Positions 16,698-28,565 of a DNA stretch of 64,000 nt are shown one piece after another (position 1 is the first letter of the stretch; the number at the start of each line of letters is the position of its first letter). The translations under genes and the position numbers were made by a program. The notes under the pieces were generated by a model. That model did not search any database and had not been told where the DNA came from. It saw only the letters and a program-made list of their open reading frames with translations. Source of the DNA: Thalassobius sp034670005 (GTDB lineage Bacteria > Pseudomonadota > Alphaproteobacteria > Rhodobacterales > Rhodobacteraceae); NCBI RefSeq assembly GCF_034670005.1, contig NZ_JAXMOH010000001.1, positions 434,001 through 498,000 on the forward strand, read 5' to 3'.

Positions 16698-18881
16698 ATG
16701 GCGCTGCCGCTGATGTCCCAAGAGTCCAAACAGAATCTTGATCGCCGGATCAACATCAGCCGGTTCACAGTCATGATCTGGCTTGCGGCAACGTTTCCCT
16801 GGTCTCTTTATTTTCTCTATGCGCAAGATTTCGGAAGATTTTCTGTAATCTTGATCATGATGATAAATCATATGGTCGCGCTGATCCTGTTCCGGATAAA
16901 ATGGCATTATCCGGCACGTGTAGTTCACATCATGTCTCACATCGTCATCGTTGCCGCCGCAACATTGTATTTCAGCGGTTCAAGCAGCGTCGATGTTCTG
17001 TATATCGGTTTGTTGAGCCTGCCTTTTATGTTTTTCTCCTGGAAGGAAGAACAGAAAACTCTGGTTGTTTTCCTGACAGCTATAGTGCTCATGGCTATCA
17101 CAACGCACCTTTTTAACCTGCATGGGCTGCGTTCGGTATTTTTCAACTCTCCAAGTAGCCCGGCCGATTCTCCTGAACTCGTATCACTGGGAATAAAGCT
17201 TTCTGTCGCAATTCTGGTCATGCTCGAACTCGGCTACTCAGAATGGACGGCGTCCAAAGCCACCGATGCGGCGAATATCGCATTGGCAAGGTCGCATGCG
17301 GCGGCACAGGCGAAGGGGGATTTTCTTGCCAATATGAGCCACGAAATCCGCACTCCGATGAACGGGCTGGTGGGGATGATCGAGGTGCTTGAAACCACCG
17401 ACCTGGATGATCAGCAAAACCGGGTGGTCGGAACGATCCGCAACTCGGCCTTTGCGCTGCTCAGGATTATCAACGACATTCTGGACGCCAGAAAGGTCGA
17501 AGCGGGCCAGCTTGATCTGGAAAAAACCAAGGTGGAACTGTATCCGCTGATCGAATCCGTCGCTCAAACGTTACAGACAATGGCGGACACGATGGACGTC
17601 CAGCTTCGGCTGCTGATCGACCCCGAGCTGCCGGAATGGGTTTTATCGGATCCCGGGCGGCTGCGGCAGGTTCTTCTCAATTTGCTCAGCAATGGAGTGA
17701 AATATTCCGCCAGGCAACTGACCGGAAGACCGGGAGAGGTAAAATTTCTGGCGGAAAAAGGGTCCGAAAATGAGATCCGCTTTATTTTTACCGATAATGG
17801 GACTGGGATGAACGAAGAATTTCAGACGAAACTTTTCGATCCATTCCTTCAAGGCGATCCATCCTCCAGCCGGTTGGTCGGCGGCACCGGGCTCGGTCTG
17901 GTGATCACCCGAAGCCTGGTTGAACTGATGGGCGGCAGCATTTCCTTTGCCAGCACTCCCGAACAAGGCACGACGGTAACGCTGATCCTGCCGCTGAAGC
18001 AGACGGACGGGCCCAGCCGCAAACCCAATCTCGGCGGTCTGGACATTGTGTGTTTCGATCTGCTCGATGACGCCGCCCGCGACGGAATGGAGCGATTGAT
18101 CACAAATTCGGGTGCGCACCTTGTCTATGTCCGTTCGATAGATGAACTGACTGCTGCCCGCGACTCCATATCAGACCATCCCATCGTTCTTCTGCCCGCA
18201 AAAGATGACGCACAGGCCACCAAGCTGAAATCATCTGTGGCCGGGATGATCCCGCAGGCCAAATTCGTTCAATTTTCGCCCTCCCGATCGGCCCGCTTCG
18301 GGATGCAGGACGACAGTACCTACCTGATCCAGATTTTTCCGATGATGACCAGCGAACTTCTGCACGCAATCATGGTGCTTAGTGGTCGCGATACCGACGC
18401 CCAACAGAGCGGATCAACCGACAGAACGCTACGAGTTACCGGTGAACTGAACAGGCCTGCGCCGAACGCCCCCAAAGGGGCCAAGATACTCGTTATCGAA
18501 GACAATGCCGTCAATCAGATCGTTCTGTCCCATCAGCTCGATCTTTTGGGCTATCCGCACGAAATCGCTTCAAACGGCCGGGAAGGGTTTGAGAAATGGC
18601 AGAGCACACATTTTGACGCCATTCTGACCGATTGCCAAATGCCCATTATGGATGGCTTTCAGCTGACTGCGAAAATCCGCAAGGCCGAACAGGAAACAAA
18701 TTCCGTGCCCATCCCGATCATTGCGATCACCGCGAACGCTTTGGACGGCCAGGCAGAAAAATGTCTCAATGCCGGGATGGACGATTACCTGTCGAAACCG
18801 GTGGATTTGAATTCATTGACGAAAAAACTCGACCAACTCGTATTTTTGCGTACCAATGCTCATCTTAGAAAGATCAACTGA
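16698..18881 (+). CDS. Membrane hybrid histidine kinase (first of a tandem pair)
   Basis: A 727-residue sensor kinase. About six membrane segments occupy residues 20-185 and are probably the sensor. A HisKA domain follows with the phosphorylated histidine in FLANMSHEIRTPMNG (His215). The HATPase domain has the N box (Asn328, Asn332), G1 at 366-370 (DNGTG) and G2 GGTGLGL near 395. A region at 447-560 resembles a receiver domain but has proline where the acceptor aspartate should be (PIVLLPAKDD). The C-terminal receiver (595-715) is complete with Asp602, acceptor Asp645 and Lys700. The output partner is not in the window. A weak GAGAG site precedes the ATG; MSQES at codon 6 is an alternative start. 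Confidence 0.93.
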   Translation: MALPLMSQESKQNLDRRINISRFTVMIWLAATFPWSLYFLYAQDFGRFSVILIMMINHMVALILFRIKWHYPARVVHIMSHIVIVAAATLYFSGSSSVDVLYIGLLSLPFMFFSWKEEQKTLVVFLTAIVLMAITTHLFNLHGLRSVFFNSPSSPADSPELVSLGIKLSVAILVMLELGYSEWTASKATDAANIALARSHAAAQAKGDFLANMSHEIRTPMNGLVGMIEVLETTDLDDQQNRVVGTIRNSAFALLRIINDILDARKVEAGQLDLEKTKVELYPLIESVAQTLQTMADTMDVQLRLLIDPELPEWVLSDPGRLRQVLLNLLSNGVKYSARQLTGRPGEVKFLAEKGSENEIRFIFTDNGTGMNEEFQTKLFDPFLQGDPSSSRLVGGTGLGLVITRSLVELMGGSISFASTPEQGTTVTLILPLKQTDGPSRKPNLGGLDIVCFDLLDDAARDGMERLITNSGAHLVYVRSIDELTAARDSISDHPIVLLPAKDDAQATKLKSSVAGMIPQAKFVQFSPSRSARFGMQDDSTYLIQIFPMMTSELLHAIMVLSGRDTDAQQSGSTDRTLRVTGELNRPAPNAPKGAKILVIEDNAVNQIVLSHQLDLLGYPHEIASNGREGFEKWQSTHFDAILTDCQMPIMDGFQLTAKIRKAEQETNSVPIPIIAITANALDGQAEKCLNAGMDDYLSKPVDLNSLTKKLDQLVFLRTNAHLRKIN

Positions 18882-18964
18882 AACAGACGACACAGGCTTC
18901 CAAAGCTGTCAGGATGTATAAAACACGTTGCGACATGGACGTATATTACGAATTAGGAGGACCC

Positions 18965-18994
18965 GTGTTTAATCAAAGTCTTGGAGCGGTATAG
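18965..18994 (+). CDS. Possible nine-codon leader peptide before the second hybrid kinase
   Basis: AGGAGG is followed at four bases by GTG, which opens MFNQSLGAV and stops at TAG five bases before the kinase ATG. The ribosome binding site is much stronger than the one before the kinase itself. It may be a translated leader that couples or limits kinase translation. Without comparison to relatives it stays tentative. Confidence 0.3.
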   Translation: MFNQSLGAV

Positions 18995-18999
18995 CCTTG

Positions 19000-21177
<2,178 letters not shown>

Positions 21178-21262
21178 GGGCGCTGGTCCCGGAACGCGTC
21201 CGCTTCGCATGAAATTGCCTCCGGGCAAGGCGGCTCTCGACGCCCTGCCCCGTTGGCTTTTC

Positions 21263-22369
21263 TTACAGGCTGGCGCTCAGCGCCGCGACGATGGCGTCGC
21301 CCATTTCACCGGTCGAAACCGGCGTTACACCTTCGTCAGCCAAAAGATCTGCCGTGCGCATGCCGTCGGCCAGCACCTTTTCGACTGCCGCCTCCAACCG
21401 ATCGGCCTCATCGCCTTTGTCGAACGAATAGCGCAGCGCCATGGCGAAGCTGAGGATGCAAGCAATCGGGTTTGCCTTGCCTTGGCCGGCGATGTCGGGA
21501 GCAGACCCGTGAACCGGTTCGTACAGAGCTTTCGGGCGGCCATTGGCCATCGGCGCGCCGAGGCTGGCCGAGGGCAACATGCCCAGCGAACCGGTAAGCA
21601 TCGCGGCGGCATCCGACAGAAGGTCGCCGAACAGGTTGTCGGTGACGATCACGTCGAACTGCTTGGGCCAGCGGCACAGCTGCATCGCGCCGGCATCAGC
21701 GTACATGTGGCTCAGCTCGACGTCGGGGTATTCCTTTTCGTGCACTTCCGACACAACGGCGCGCCACAGGATGCCCGATTCCATCACATTGGCCTTCTCC
21801 ATTGAGCAAACCTTGTTGTTGCGCTTGCGCGCGAGTTCAAAGGCCGAACGCGCCACGCGCTCGATTTCGCTTTCGGTATACCGCTGGGTGTTGATGCCGA
21901 CCCGTTCGTTGCCTTCTTCGAAGATGCCGCGCGGTTCGCCGAAATAGATACCGGAGGTCAGTTCGCGCACGATCATGATGTCCAGACCGGCCACAACGTC
22001 CTTTTTCAGCGAAGAAAAGTCGGCTAGCGCGTCGAAACACTGCGCCGGGCGCAGATTGGCATACAGATCCATTTCCTTGCGCAGGCGCAGCAACCCACGT
22101 TCCGGCTTCACGCTGAAATCCAGATCGTCGTATTTCGGGCCGCCCACGGCGCCAAGCAGGACCGCGTCCACCTCTTGTGCCTTTTCCATGGTTTCGTCGG
22201 TCAGCGGGGTACCGTGCGCATCATAGCTGCAACCACCAACCAGACCTTCGCTGACATCGAAAACAATGTCACGGTTAGCGCCGTACCAGTCGATGATCTT
22301 GCGCACTTCGGCCATAACTTCGGGGCCGATCCCGTCACCGGGCAGAATAAGAAGCGAAGGGTTGGTCAT
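21263..22369 (-). CDS. leuB: 3-isopropylmalate dehydrogenase LeuB
   Basis: LeuB oxidises and decarboxylates (2R,3S)-3-isopropylmalate to 4-methyl-2-oxopentanoate with NAD in the leucine pathway. The 368-residue product has the family landmarks: LLILPGDGIGPEV at the start, ERGLLRLRKEMDLYANLRPA with substrate-binding arginines, VRELTSGIYFGEPRG, and the metal/NAD segments VTDNLFGDLLSDAAAMLTGS and EPVHGSAPDIAGQGKANP. It lies about 4.2 kb downstream of leuCD on the same strand, separated by unrelated genes. Confidence 0.97.
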   Translation of the reverse strand: MTNPSLLILPGDGIGPEVMAEVRKIIDWYGANRDIVFDVSEGLVGGCSYDAHGTPLTDETMEKAQEVDAVLLGAVGGPKYDDLDFSVKPERGLLRLRKEMDLYANLRPAQCFDALADFSSLKKDVVAGLDIMIVRELTSGIYFGEPRGIFEEGNERVGINTQRYTESEIERVARSAFELARKRNNKVCSMEKANVMESGILWRAVVSEVHEKEYPDVELSHMYADAGAMQLCRWPKQFDVIVTDNLFGDLLSDAAAMLTGSLGMLPSASLGAPMANGRPKALYEPVHGSAPDIAGQGKANPIACILSFAMALRYSFDKGDEADRLEAAVEKVLADGMRTADLLADEGVTPVSTGEMGDAIVAALSASL

Positions 22370-22426
22370 GACTCAGGTCCTCGGTTTACAAATCTGGAAA
22401 ACGCCTATCCCCTGAGGCCCCAAGGG

Positions 22427-23320
22427 TCAAGAAACGAAGGGTGCCAGACCTTCGGACAACTGGTCCCAGACCGCCGCGATCCGCGGGGTGTGCCGCACCG
22501 CCTGCGGCGCCGCCAACCAGACTGGCAAGGGCGGGATTTCCACCCCGATATTCAACAGTTCGACATCCGGGTCGGCGGCGATCATCCTGTGTTGTCCAAA
22601 CCCCACGCCGCACCCCGACCTGATCAGTTCCCAATATACATTCTGATCGTCGCTACGCGTGGCAAACCAATCCCGCGTAGCCGACCACCCCATCGCCCGC
22701 ATACCACGCAGGATCAGTTCGCTATGGTCATAGCCGACAAGCGCATGATCCATCATTTCCTGCGCCGTTTCCGGACGACCGTGCTGTTCCAGATAGGATC
22801 GCGCGGCACAGACCCCCAACCTGACCTCGCCCAGCTTGCGGGTGACAATCTCTAACTGTTCGGGCCGGTACATGCGCACTGCGATATCGGCTTCGCGGAA
22901 CAACAGATTGTCGCTGCTGTCACTGGCAACAAGATCAATGCAAATACCGGGCAGCGCGGCGCGAATATTTGCCACGATCCCAGGCAGATAATTAAGCGCC
23001 ATTACCTCGCTGGCGGTAATCCGAACGCTGCCGGTGGTGGTAGCGTCGCGCCCTGCGATGGTCAGGGCAATGTCATTCATGGCCTCCTCCATCCGCTTGG
23101 CGGCCGGCAGAATCAACTGCCCCGCCTCGGTCAGGTCGAAACCACGCGGCTGCCGCGTAAACAGAACCGCGCTCAGGTCGGTCTCGATCTGCCGGATTTG
23201 CCGCCCCAGTGTCGGCTGACTGACACCCAGTTTTCGCGCCGCCGCCGACAATGACCCAAGTTCCGCCACCGCCAGAAAACTGCGCACCAGCGCCCAATCG
23301 GTTTGATCCAGGTTTGCCAT
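22427..23320 (-). CDS. LysR family transcriptional regulator
   Basis: A 297-residue LysR-type regulator: an N-terminal helix-turn-helix (GSLSAAARKLGVSQPTLGRQI) and a periplasmic-binding-protein-like effector domain. The start MANLDQTDWALV at 23320 matches the family N-terminus. It is divergent from an NAD-dependent epimerase-like gene 93 bases away, the classic arrangement in which LysR controls its neighbour. The gap is AT-rich and holds TTC/GAA-type half sites, but no clear T-N11-A box could be fixed. The effector is unknown. Confidence 0.93.
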   Translation of the reverse strand: MANLDQTDWALVRSFLAVAELGSLSAAARKLGVSQPTLGRQIRQIETDLSAVLFTRQPRGFDLTEAGQLILPAAKRMEEAMNDIALTIAGRDATTTGSVRITASEVMALNYLPGIVANIRAALPGICIDLVASDSSDNLLFREADIAVRMYRPEQLEIVTRKLGEVRLGVCAARSYLEQHGRPETAQEMMDHALVGYDHSELILRGMRAMGWSATRDWFATRSDDQNVYWELIRSGCGVGFGQHRMIAADPDVELLNIGVEIPPLPVWLAAPQAVRHTPRIAAVWDQLSEGLAPFVS

Positions 23321-23413
23321 TCTAAATTGAATACATAATCTGCATATTTGGGCAATACCCATTCAAATCAGAAGAGCATAATCTTTCTTGGAAAGTTCAG
23401 AAAGGATTAGACA

Positions 23414-24316
23414 ATGGAACAGACAGTCTTGATTTTAGGTGCCAATGGTCGCTTCGGAACCAATGCCGCCAACGCCTTTGCCGCCGCCGGATGGAATGTG
23501 CGCAAATTCGACCGCAGCCACGACCAACTGGAACGGGCAGCCAAGGGTGCCGATGTCATCGTCGCCGCCTGGAACCCGCCCTATCAGGATTGGGCCAAAC
23601 AGGTCCCGGCGCTGCATGCCGCTGTGCGCAAGGCGGCGCTGGCGAATGACGCGACGGTAATCCTCCCAGGCAATGTTTATGTGTTCGGGCCGGATGCACC
23701 GCTGCCGTGGGGCCGCGACACGCCGGATCTGGCAACAAACCCGCTGGGTAGGATTCGGATCGAGATGGAAGACGCCTATCGCCGCGAAGGTGTGCGAACC
23801 ATTCTGCTGCGTTCGGGCGATTTTCTGGATACCAGCGCCTCGGGCAACTGGTTCGACGGCTTCATGGCCAAGTCGCTGAACAAGGGCATTTTCACCTCAC
23901 CCGGTCGCGGCGACATCCCCCATTCTTGGGGCTATCTGCCTGACCTTGCCCGGGCGGCCGTTGCCTTGGCAGAAAAACGGGATACGCTGGATCGCTACGC
24001 CGACATTCCTTTCGCCGGCTATACGCTCAGCACCGAGGAAATCGTGGCGGTGATTTCAAAAATCACCGGTCGGACGATCACGATGAAGAAAATGGTCTGG
24101 TGGCCGATGAACTTCGTCCGTCCGTTCATGCCGATGCTGAATGGGGTGTTCGAGATGCGTTACCTTTGGAACCTGCCACACCATATGGACGGATCAACCT
24201 TCGATCGGCTGCTGCCGGACTTTGAACACACGCCGGTCGAACAGGCTTTGGCCAATGCGATCGCGCCAATCCTGCCTGCTGAAGCCTCGGCCCGGCTTAG
24301 CCGTATCGCTGCCTGA
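23414..24316 (+). CDS. NAD(P)-binding epimerase/NmrA-like protein
   Basis: A 300-residue extended short-chain dehydrogenase-like protein. The N-terminal Rossmann motif is LILGANGRFGTNAA (Gly9, Gly12, Gly15). The middle (VILPGNVYVFGPDAPLPWG) and RTILLRSGDFLDT match NAD-dependent epimerase/dehydratase family members. No SDR YxxxK catalytic pair is evident, so a redox or sensing role is as likely as epimerisation. The ATG has AAAGGAT upstream. Probably regulated by the divergent LysR gene. Confidence 0.8.
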   Translation: MEQTVLILGANGRFGTNAANAFAAAGWNVRKFDRSHDQLERAAKGADVIVAAWNPPYQDWAKQVPALHAAVRKAALANDATVILPGNVYVFGPDAPLPWGRDTPDLATNPLGRIRIEMEDAYRREGVRTILLRSGDFLDTSASGNWFDGFMAKSLNKGIFTSPGRGDIPHSWGYLPDLARAAVALAEKRDTLDRYADIPFAGYTLSTEEIVAVISKITGRTITMKKMVWWPMNFVRPFMPMLNGVFEMRYLWNLPHHMDGSTFDRLLPDFEHTPVEQALANAIAPILPAEASARLSRIAA

Positions 24317-24319
24317 TCG

Positions 24320-25348
24320 TCATTCCGGCAGTGCAATATCGACCCAGACCAGCCGGTGACGGCTGGCCTGATTCACCACGGGCGCGAACGGATCTTCGGG
24401 CCGGGGCCACATCACCCCGGACCCCAATACTGGCAGATCGGACGCAGGCAGGATGTAATCGACCCGCATCGGCCCGGTCTGTTTCCAGAAAACCGTATCG
24501 GTATTTCCAGTGGCCGACAGCGGTACCGGATCCTGCAGCCGTGGATCGTGCAACACCGCGTACAGCGCCGCTTTGCGTCCTTCACCGCGCACTGGGTCGG
24601 CATTGGCATCCCCCGCCACAACAAACGGCCCCGACACCGGCGCGCCCAGAGCCCCATCGAGATAGGCCAGCCACAACCGCAATTCATCTGCGTTGCGATA
24701 TCCGTTGCGATCTTCCGGCCCGTCGAAAACCGGTGGCGTGGCGTGAAACACCAGTACCGTTATCCGCCCGCCACCCGGCATCTCAACCGGCACCACCCAG
24801 TGCCCAACCGAGCTGAGCCGTTGCAACCCCGCCGCTTCGGCGCGCACAACACCCGGTGCGCGCGGCCCCTCGGCCCAATCCTGTTCAGCCCAGAGCAACC
24901 GGGAAAAATCGACCACCTCATTCGTCAGTATGGGGAAACGCGACAGGATCGCCATACCCCCTTCACCGGCGAAGCGACCATAGCCCTGCGCATCGCGCGG
25001 CCCGCCAATGCGGCCATCACCATCCAGATCAATCCCGCTCTGCCAACCGCTATTGGGCCTTAGAGCGAAAAGATACGGATAATCTTGCCCCAAATCAGAA
25101 ACACCATCCCTCAGTGCCGAAACCGCCGCCGCGTTGAAATCGTAATCAATCCCCTGCAACACCATGATATCGGCCGCGGCCCGGCTAATCACCTGCTGCA
25201 CCGCGCGCACCTGTCGATCCCCCTTGCGGATATCGCGCAGCAACAGGCCCGGACCTTGGCGTGCAAGTTCGGTGTTGAAACTGGCAATGCGGAGTGTGTC
25301 AGCCCGCGCCGATGTGGAGACAAACCATGCCAACAGGATCGGTATCAG
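24320..25348 (-). CDS. Exported endonuclease/exonuclease/phosphatase (EEP) family protein
   Basis: A protein of about 342 residues with an N-terminal hydrophobic leader ending in STSARA and an EEP (DNase I-like) fold: TLRIASFNTELARQGPGL, then ADIMVLQGIDYD, VVAGDANADP, and a C-terminal SRHRLVWVDIAL in which the histidine is the expected catalytic residue. The metal ligand of the usual LQE motif is replaced by LQG here, so activity is uncertain. No in-frame ATG or GTG gives a sensible start; CTG at 25348 overlaps the stop of the upstream gene (CTGA) and TTG at 25333 is the other option. Transcribed with the upstream membrane protein. Confidence 0.75.
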   Translation of the reverse strand: MIPILLAWFVSTSARADTLRIASFNTELARQGPGLLLRDIRKGDRQVRAVQQVISRAAADIMVLQGIDYDFNAAAVSALRDGVSDLGQDYPYLFALRPNSGWQSGIDLDGDGRIGGPRDAQGYGRFAGEGGMAILSRFPILTNEVVDFSRLLWAEQDWAEGPRAPGVVRAEAAGLQRLSSVGHWVVPVEMPGGGRITVLVFHATPPVFDGPEDRNGYRNADELRLWLAYLDGALGAPVSGPFVVAGDANADPVRGEGRKAALYAVLHDPRLQDPVPLSATGNTDTVFWKQTGPMRVDYILPASDLPVLGSGVMWPRPEDPFAPVVNQASRHRLVWVDIALPE

Positions 25349-26172
25349 ACAGTATGCAGATTGGCCTCTGCATAGGCGCGACGCCGCTTTTCGCCAATCA
25401 TTTCGGCGATCCGTCCCAACGCGATTCCGCGCATCATGAGCGTGGCAGGTAAGCTGGCCCATACCGTCATCGACCATATCATTGTCTGCGGTCCCATCAG
25501 GGTCCTGGGATCAATCCATCCAGACGTCCCCTTGATTACCGCCGGGATCAAGAATGGCAGAATGAAGCCTAACATTACGTTAATTCTAGCATCCCGGGTC
25601 AGCCGGATCAGCACGTCGCCTTTGGTCGGGTCGAACATTGGCAGATTAACCCAGACATTGAACGCACCATTGCCCATCGGCCAGTTGCTCAGTTGCACCA
25701 GCGCAAAGAAGCCCAGCACCGCCAATCCGGAAATCACATAGGCCATCGCCGCAGCGATACGCAGGTTTTCGACGGCAGTCGCCGGAACATCCGTCGGCAA
25801 AGTCAGCAGCACCAAACGTACCGGCGAGTAGGGGAAATCGGCCAAATCGCCGCCGAACCGCGCAAGCGCGGTCACGACCTGCACCAACTCCGAAGACCGG
25901 CCCGGATCATGCAGAACCACGCCCAGCACCAGCACCACCAGAAAAACCGTGACAAAGCGAAACCGGTTGAAAGGTGCCGCATCGCGGAACTCCAGAACCG
26001 ACGGGTATTCGGCAAAATATTCGAAAAAGGTCATAATAGCGGCAAGCATGGCCACCAGCGCAACCAATGCGGTCGCATCGCCCGTTGTTTCTGGAAAAAA
26101 CATGGACGGCATAGCGACAAGCAACGCCATGAAGAATGCACGGCTTGCCGCGCCTGTCACACGTTCGATCAC
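25345..26172 (-). CDS. Conserved membrane protein of unknown function
   Basis: A 275-residue integral membrane protein with about seven hydrophobic segments, ending in a basic tail (EMIGEKRRRAYAEAN). The start codon is GTG at 26172 with AAGGGATC upstream. I do not recognise a characterised family. Its stop overlaps the likely start of the EEP nuclease gene, and the pair is separated from leuD by a strong terminator, so it has its own promoter in 26173-26497. Confidence 0.72.
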   Translation of the reverse strand: MIERVTGAASRAFFMALLVAMPSMFFPETTGDATALVALVAMLAAIMTFFEYFAEYPSVLEFRDAAPFNRFRFVTVFLVVLVLGVVLHDPGRSSELVQVVTALARFGGDLADFPYSPVRLVLLTLPTDVPATAVENLRIAAAMAYVISGLAVLGFFALVQLSNWPMGNGAFNVWVNLPMFDPTKGDVLIRLTRDARINVMLGFILPFLIPAVIKGTSGWIDPRTLMGPQTMIWSMTVWASLPATLMMRGIALGRIAEMIGEKRRRAYAEANLHTV

Positions 26173-26497
26173 GACCCGATCCCTTCAACTTGGCCGAATG
26201 CAATTCTTTGCCGCATTCTGGTTCCAACTTGATACCGCCACGTTGGGCGGACTGCCTCATTCTTGCCCCAATCTTGCCTTGTTTGCTGCTAAGCCTCAAC
26301 CGTGGCTTACCGAAATCGTTGCAATCTCACTCACTTACAGGGTGAAGTGGTGCCCGATTGCATCATCGGAACCGCCATAATTCCGCTCCGCCCCCATATT
26401 TGGTGTCATGTCCGAACCGGATCGCAATGTGAAAATACCTCCTCCGCTCCATTTACATCGCGAAAAATCAGCAATCCAACAGCCGAAAATGAAAAAA
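26173..26497. other. Intergenic region upstream of the membrane protein/EEP pair
   Basis: About 325 bases between a GTG-started membrane protein gene and the leuD terminator. No gene, repeat or clear promoter hexamers were recognised; it presumably carries the promoter for the downstream pair. Confidence 0.4.
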
Positions 26498-26517
26498 GCC
26501 GCCCCTACTGGGGCGGC
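26498..26517 (-). terminator. Rho-independent terminator after leuD
   Basis: GCCGCCCC-TACT-GGGGCGGC is a perfect eight-base stem. The minus strand continues with TTTTTTC, 24 bases after the leuD stop. The plus strand also ends in TTTT, so it may act in both directions. Confidence 0.88.
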
Positions 26518-26540
26518 TTTTCAATTGGCTCAGGCCAGTT

Positions 26541-27146
26541 TCAGACCCAGGGACGCTCCATCGCCATCTTGTCTTCGAACGACTTGATCGCGTCTGCCTT
26601 TTCCATCGTCAGACCGATATCGTCCAAGCCATTGAGCAGGCAATGTTTTTTGAACGCATCCACTTCGAACGGGAAAACTTCGCCATCCGAAGTGGTGATT
26701 TCCTGCGCTTCCAGATCGATGGTCATCCGTGCATTGGCACCTTTTTCGGCATCGGCCATCAGGGTGTCGACCTGATCCTGCGGCAAGACGATCGGCAGGA
26801 TGCCGTTCTTGAAACAATTGCTGAAGAAGATGTCAGCAAAGCTGGTCGAGATCACGCATTTGATGCCGAAATCGGCAATCGCCCAAGGCGCGTGTTCGCG
26901 CGACGACCCGCAGCCGAAATTATCGCCCGCCACCAGAATCTGAGCGTCACGATATTGCGGCTTGTTCAGCACGAAATCGGGGATTTCGTTACCTTCACGA
27001 TCATAGCGCATTTCATCGAACAGATTCACGCCCAGACCGGACCGCTTGATCGTCTTCAGGAACACTTTGGGAATGATCATGTCGGTGTCGATATTCACCA
27101 GCGGCATAGGCGCTGCGATACCCTGGAGTTTTTCAAACTTTTCCAT
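26541..27146 (-). CDS. leuD: 3-isopropylmalate dehydratase small subunit LeuD
   Basis: LeuD is the swivelling small subunit that with LeuC isomerises 2-isopropylmalate to 3-isopropylmalate. The 201-residue product has the family's VNIDTDMIIPKVFLKTI near the start and NFGCGSSREHAPWAIADFG in the middle. It starts 12 bases after leuC on the same strand and is followed by a strong terminator, so leuCD is a closed operon. Confidence 0.97.
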   Translation of the reverse strand: MEKFEKLQGIAAPMPLVNIDTDMIIPKVFLKTIKRSGLGVNLFDEMRYDREGNEIPDFVLNKPQYRDAQILVAGDNFGCGSSREHAPWAIADFGIKCVISTSFADIFFSNCFKNGILPIVLPQDQVDTLMADAEKGANARMTIDLEAQEITTSDGEVFPFEVDAFKKHCLLNGLDDIGLTMEKADAIKSFEDKMAMERPWV

Positions 27147-27158
27147 CTCGCTGGCTCC

Positions 27159-28565
27159 TTAGATCAATTCACGCACATCGGTCAGATGACCGGTGAGTGC
27201 AGCAGCGGCTGCCATGGCGGGGCTGACCAGGTGGGTACGGCCCTTGTAGCCCTGACGGCCTTCGAAGTTGCGGTTCGAGGTCGAGGCGCAACGCTCGCCC
27301 TCTGACAGCTGGTCCGGGTTCATCGCCAGACACATGGAACAGCCCGCCAAACGCCATTCGAAACCGGCATCCAAGAAAATATCGGCCAGACCTTCTTCTT
27401 CCGCCTGAGCCCGGACCAGACCCGATCCGGGAACGATCATCGCACGAATGCCGTCCTTGATCTTCTTACCCTTGACCAAATCGGCCACCGCGCGCAGATC
27501 TTCGATCCGGCCATTGGTGCACGATCCAATGAAAACGGTGTCGATCTCGATATCGGTCAATTTCTGGCCCGGGGTCAGGCCCATATAGTCGATGGCGCGC
27601 TTGGCCGCCTCGACCTTACCGCCTTCAAAATCTTCCGGGCTGGGAACCACACCGGAAATCGGCAGCACGTCTTCGGGGCTAGTGCCCCAGGTGACGACTG
27701 GTTCGATCTCTTCGGCCTTCAGCGTCACGACCTTGTCGAAATGCGCGTCTTCATCGGTGTAAAGCGTTTTCCAATAGGCCAGCGCCTGTTCCCAAGCAGC
27801 CCCTTTCGGGGCGTGAGGGCGGCCTTTGACGTATTCGAAAGTCGTTTCGTCCGGCGCGATCAGACCGGCGCGCGCGCCGCCTTCAATCGCCATGTTGCAG
27901 ACGGTCATCCGGCCTTCCATCGACAGGTCGCGGATCGCTTCGCCGCAATATTCGATGACATAGCCGGTGCCGCCTGCGGTGCCGGTTTTACCGATCACGG
28001 CCAGGGTTATGTCCTTGGCGGTCACGCCCGGCTTCAGTTTGCCGGTGATTTCCACCTTCATGTTCTTCGACTTCTTCTGGATCAGTGTCTGAGTGGCCAG
28101 AACATGTTCCACTTCAGACGTACCGATCCCATGCGCCAGCGAACCGAACGCACCATGGGTCGCGGTGTGGCTGTCGCCGCAAACCACGGTCATACCCGGC
28201 AAGGTCCAGCCCTGTTCCGGGCCAACGATATGCACGATACCCTGACGGACATCTGAAACCGGATAGTAATGAATGCCAAAATCCTTGGCGTTCTTGTCCA
28301 GTGCATCAACCTGAATACGGCTTTCTTCGTTTTCGATACCCTTGGCGCGATCCAGTGTGGTCGGCACGTTGTGATCCGGCACGGCAATGGTTTTGTCGGG
28401 CGCATGCACAGCGCGATGGGCCAGGCGCAGGCCTTCGAACGCCTGCGGGCTGGTCACTTCGTGTACCAGATGGCGGTCGATATACAGCAGGCAGGTGCCG
28501 TCTTCGGATTCATCTGCGACATGGGCGTCCCAGATTTTATCATAGAGTGTCTTCGGGGCGGTCAT
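27159..28565 (-). CDS. leuC: 3-isopropylmalate dehydratase large subunit LeuC
   Basis: LeuC carries the [4Fe-4S] cluster of isopropylmalate isomerase. The 468-residue product shows the aconitase-type cysteines in VFIGSCTNGRIEDLR and AGCSMCLAMNPDQL, and VCGDSHTATHGAFG in the active site. The ATG at 28565 has GGAGAGG upstream; further upstream readings carry no family sequence. First gene of leuCD. Confidence 0.97.
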   Translation of the reverse strand: MTAPKTLYDKIWDAHVADESEDGTCLLYIDRHLVHEVTSPQAFEGLRLAHRAVHAPDKTIAVPDHNVPTTLDRAKGIENEESRIQVDALDKNAKDFGIHYYPVSDVRQGIVHIVGPEQGWTLPGMTVVCGDSHTATHGAFGSLAHGIGTSEVEHVLATQTLIQKKSKNMKVEITGKLKPGVTAKDITLAVIGKTGTAGGTGYVIEYCGEAIRDLSMEGRMTVCNMAIEGGARAGLIAPDETTFEYVKGRPHAPKGAAWEQALAYWKTLYTDEDAHFDKVVTLKAEEIEPVVTWGTSPEDVLPISGVVPSPEDFEGGKVEAAKRAIDYMGLTPGQKLTDIEIDTVFIGSCTNGRIEDLRAVADLVKGKKIKDGIRAMIVPGSGLVRAQAEEEGLADIFLDAGFEWRLAGCSMCLAMNPDQLSEGERCASTSNRNFEGRQGYKGRTHLVSPAMAAAAALTGHLTDVRELI

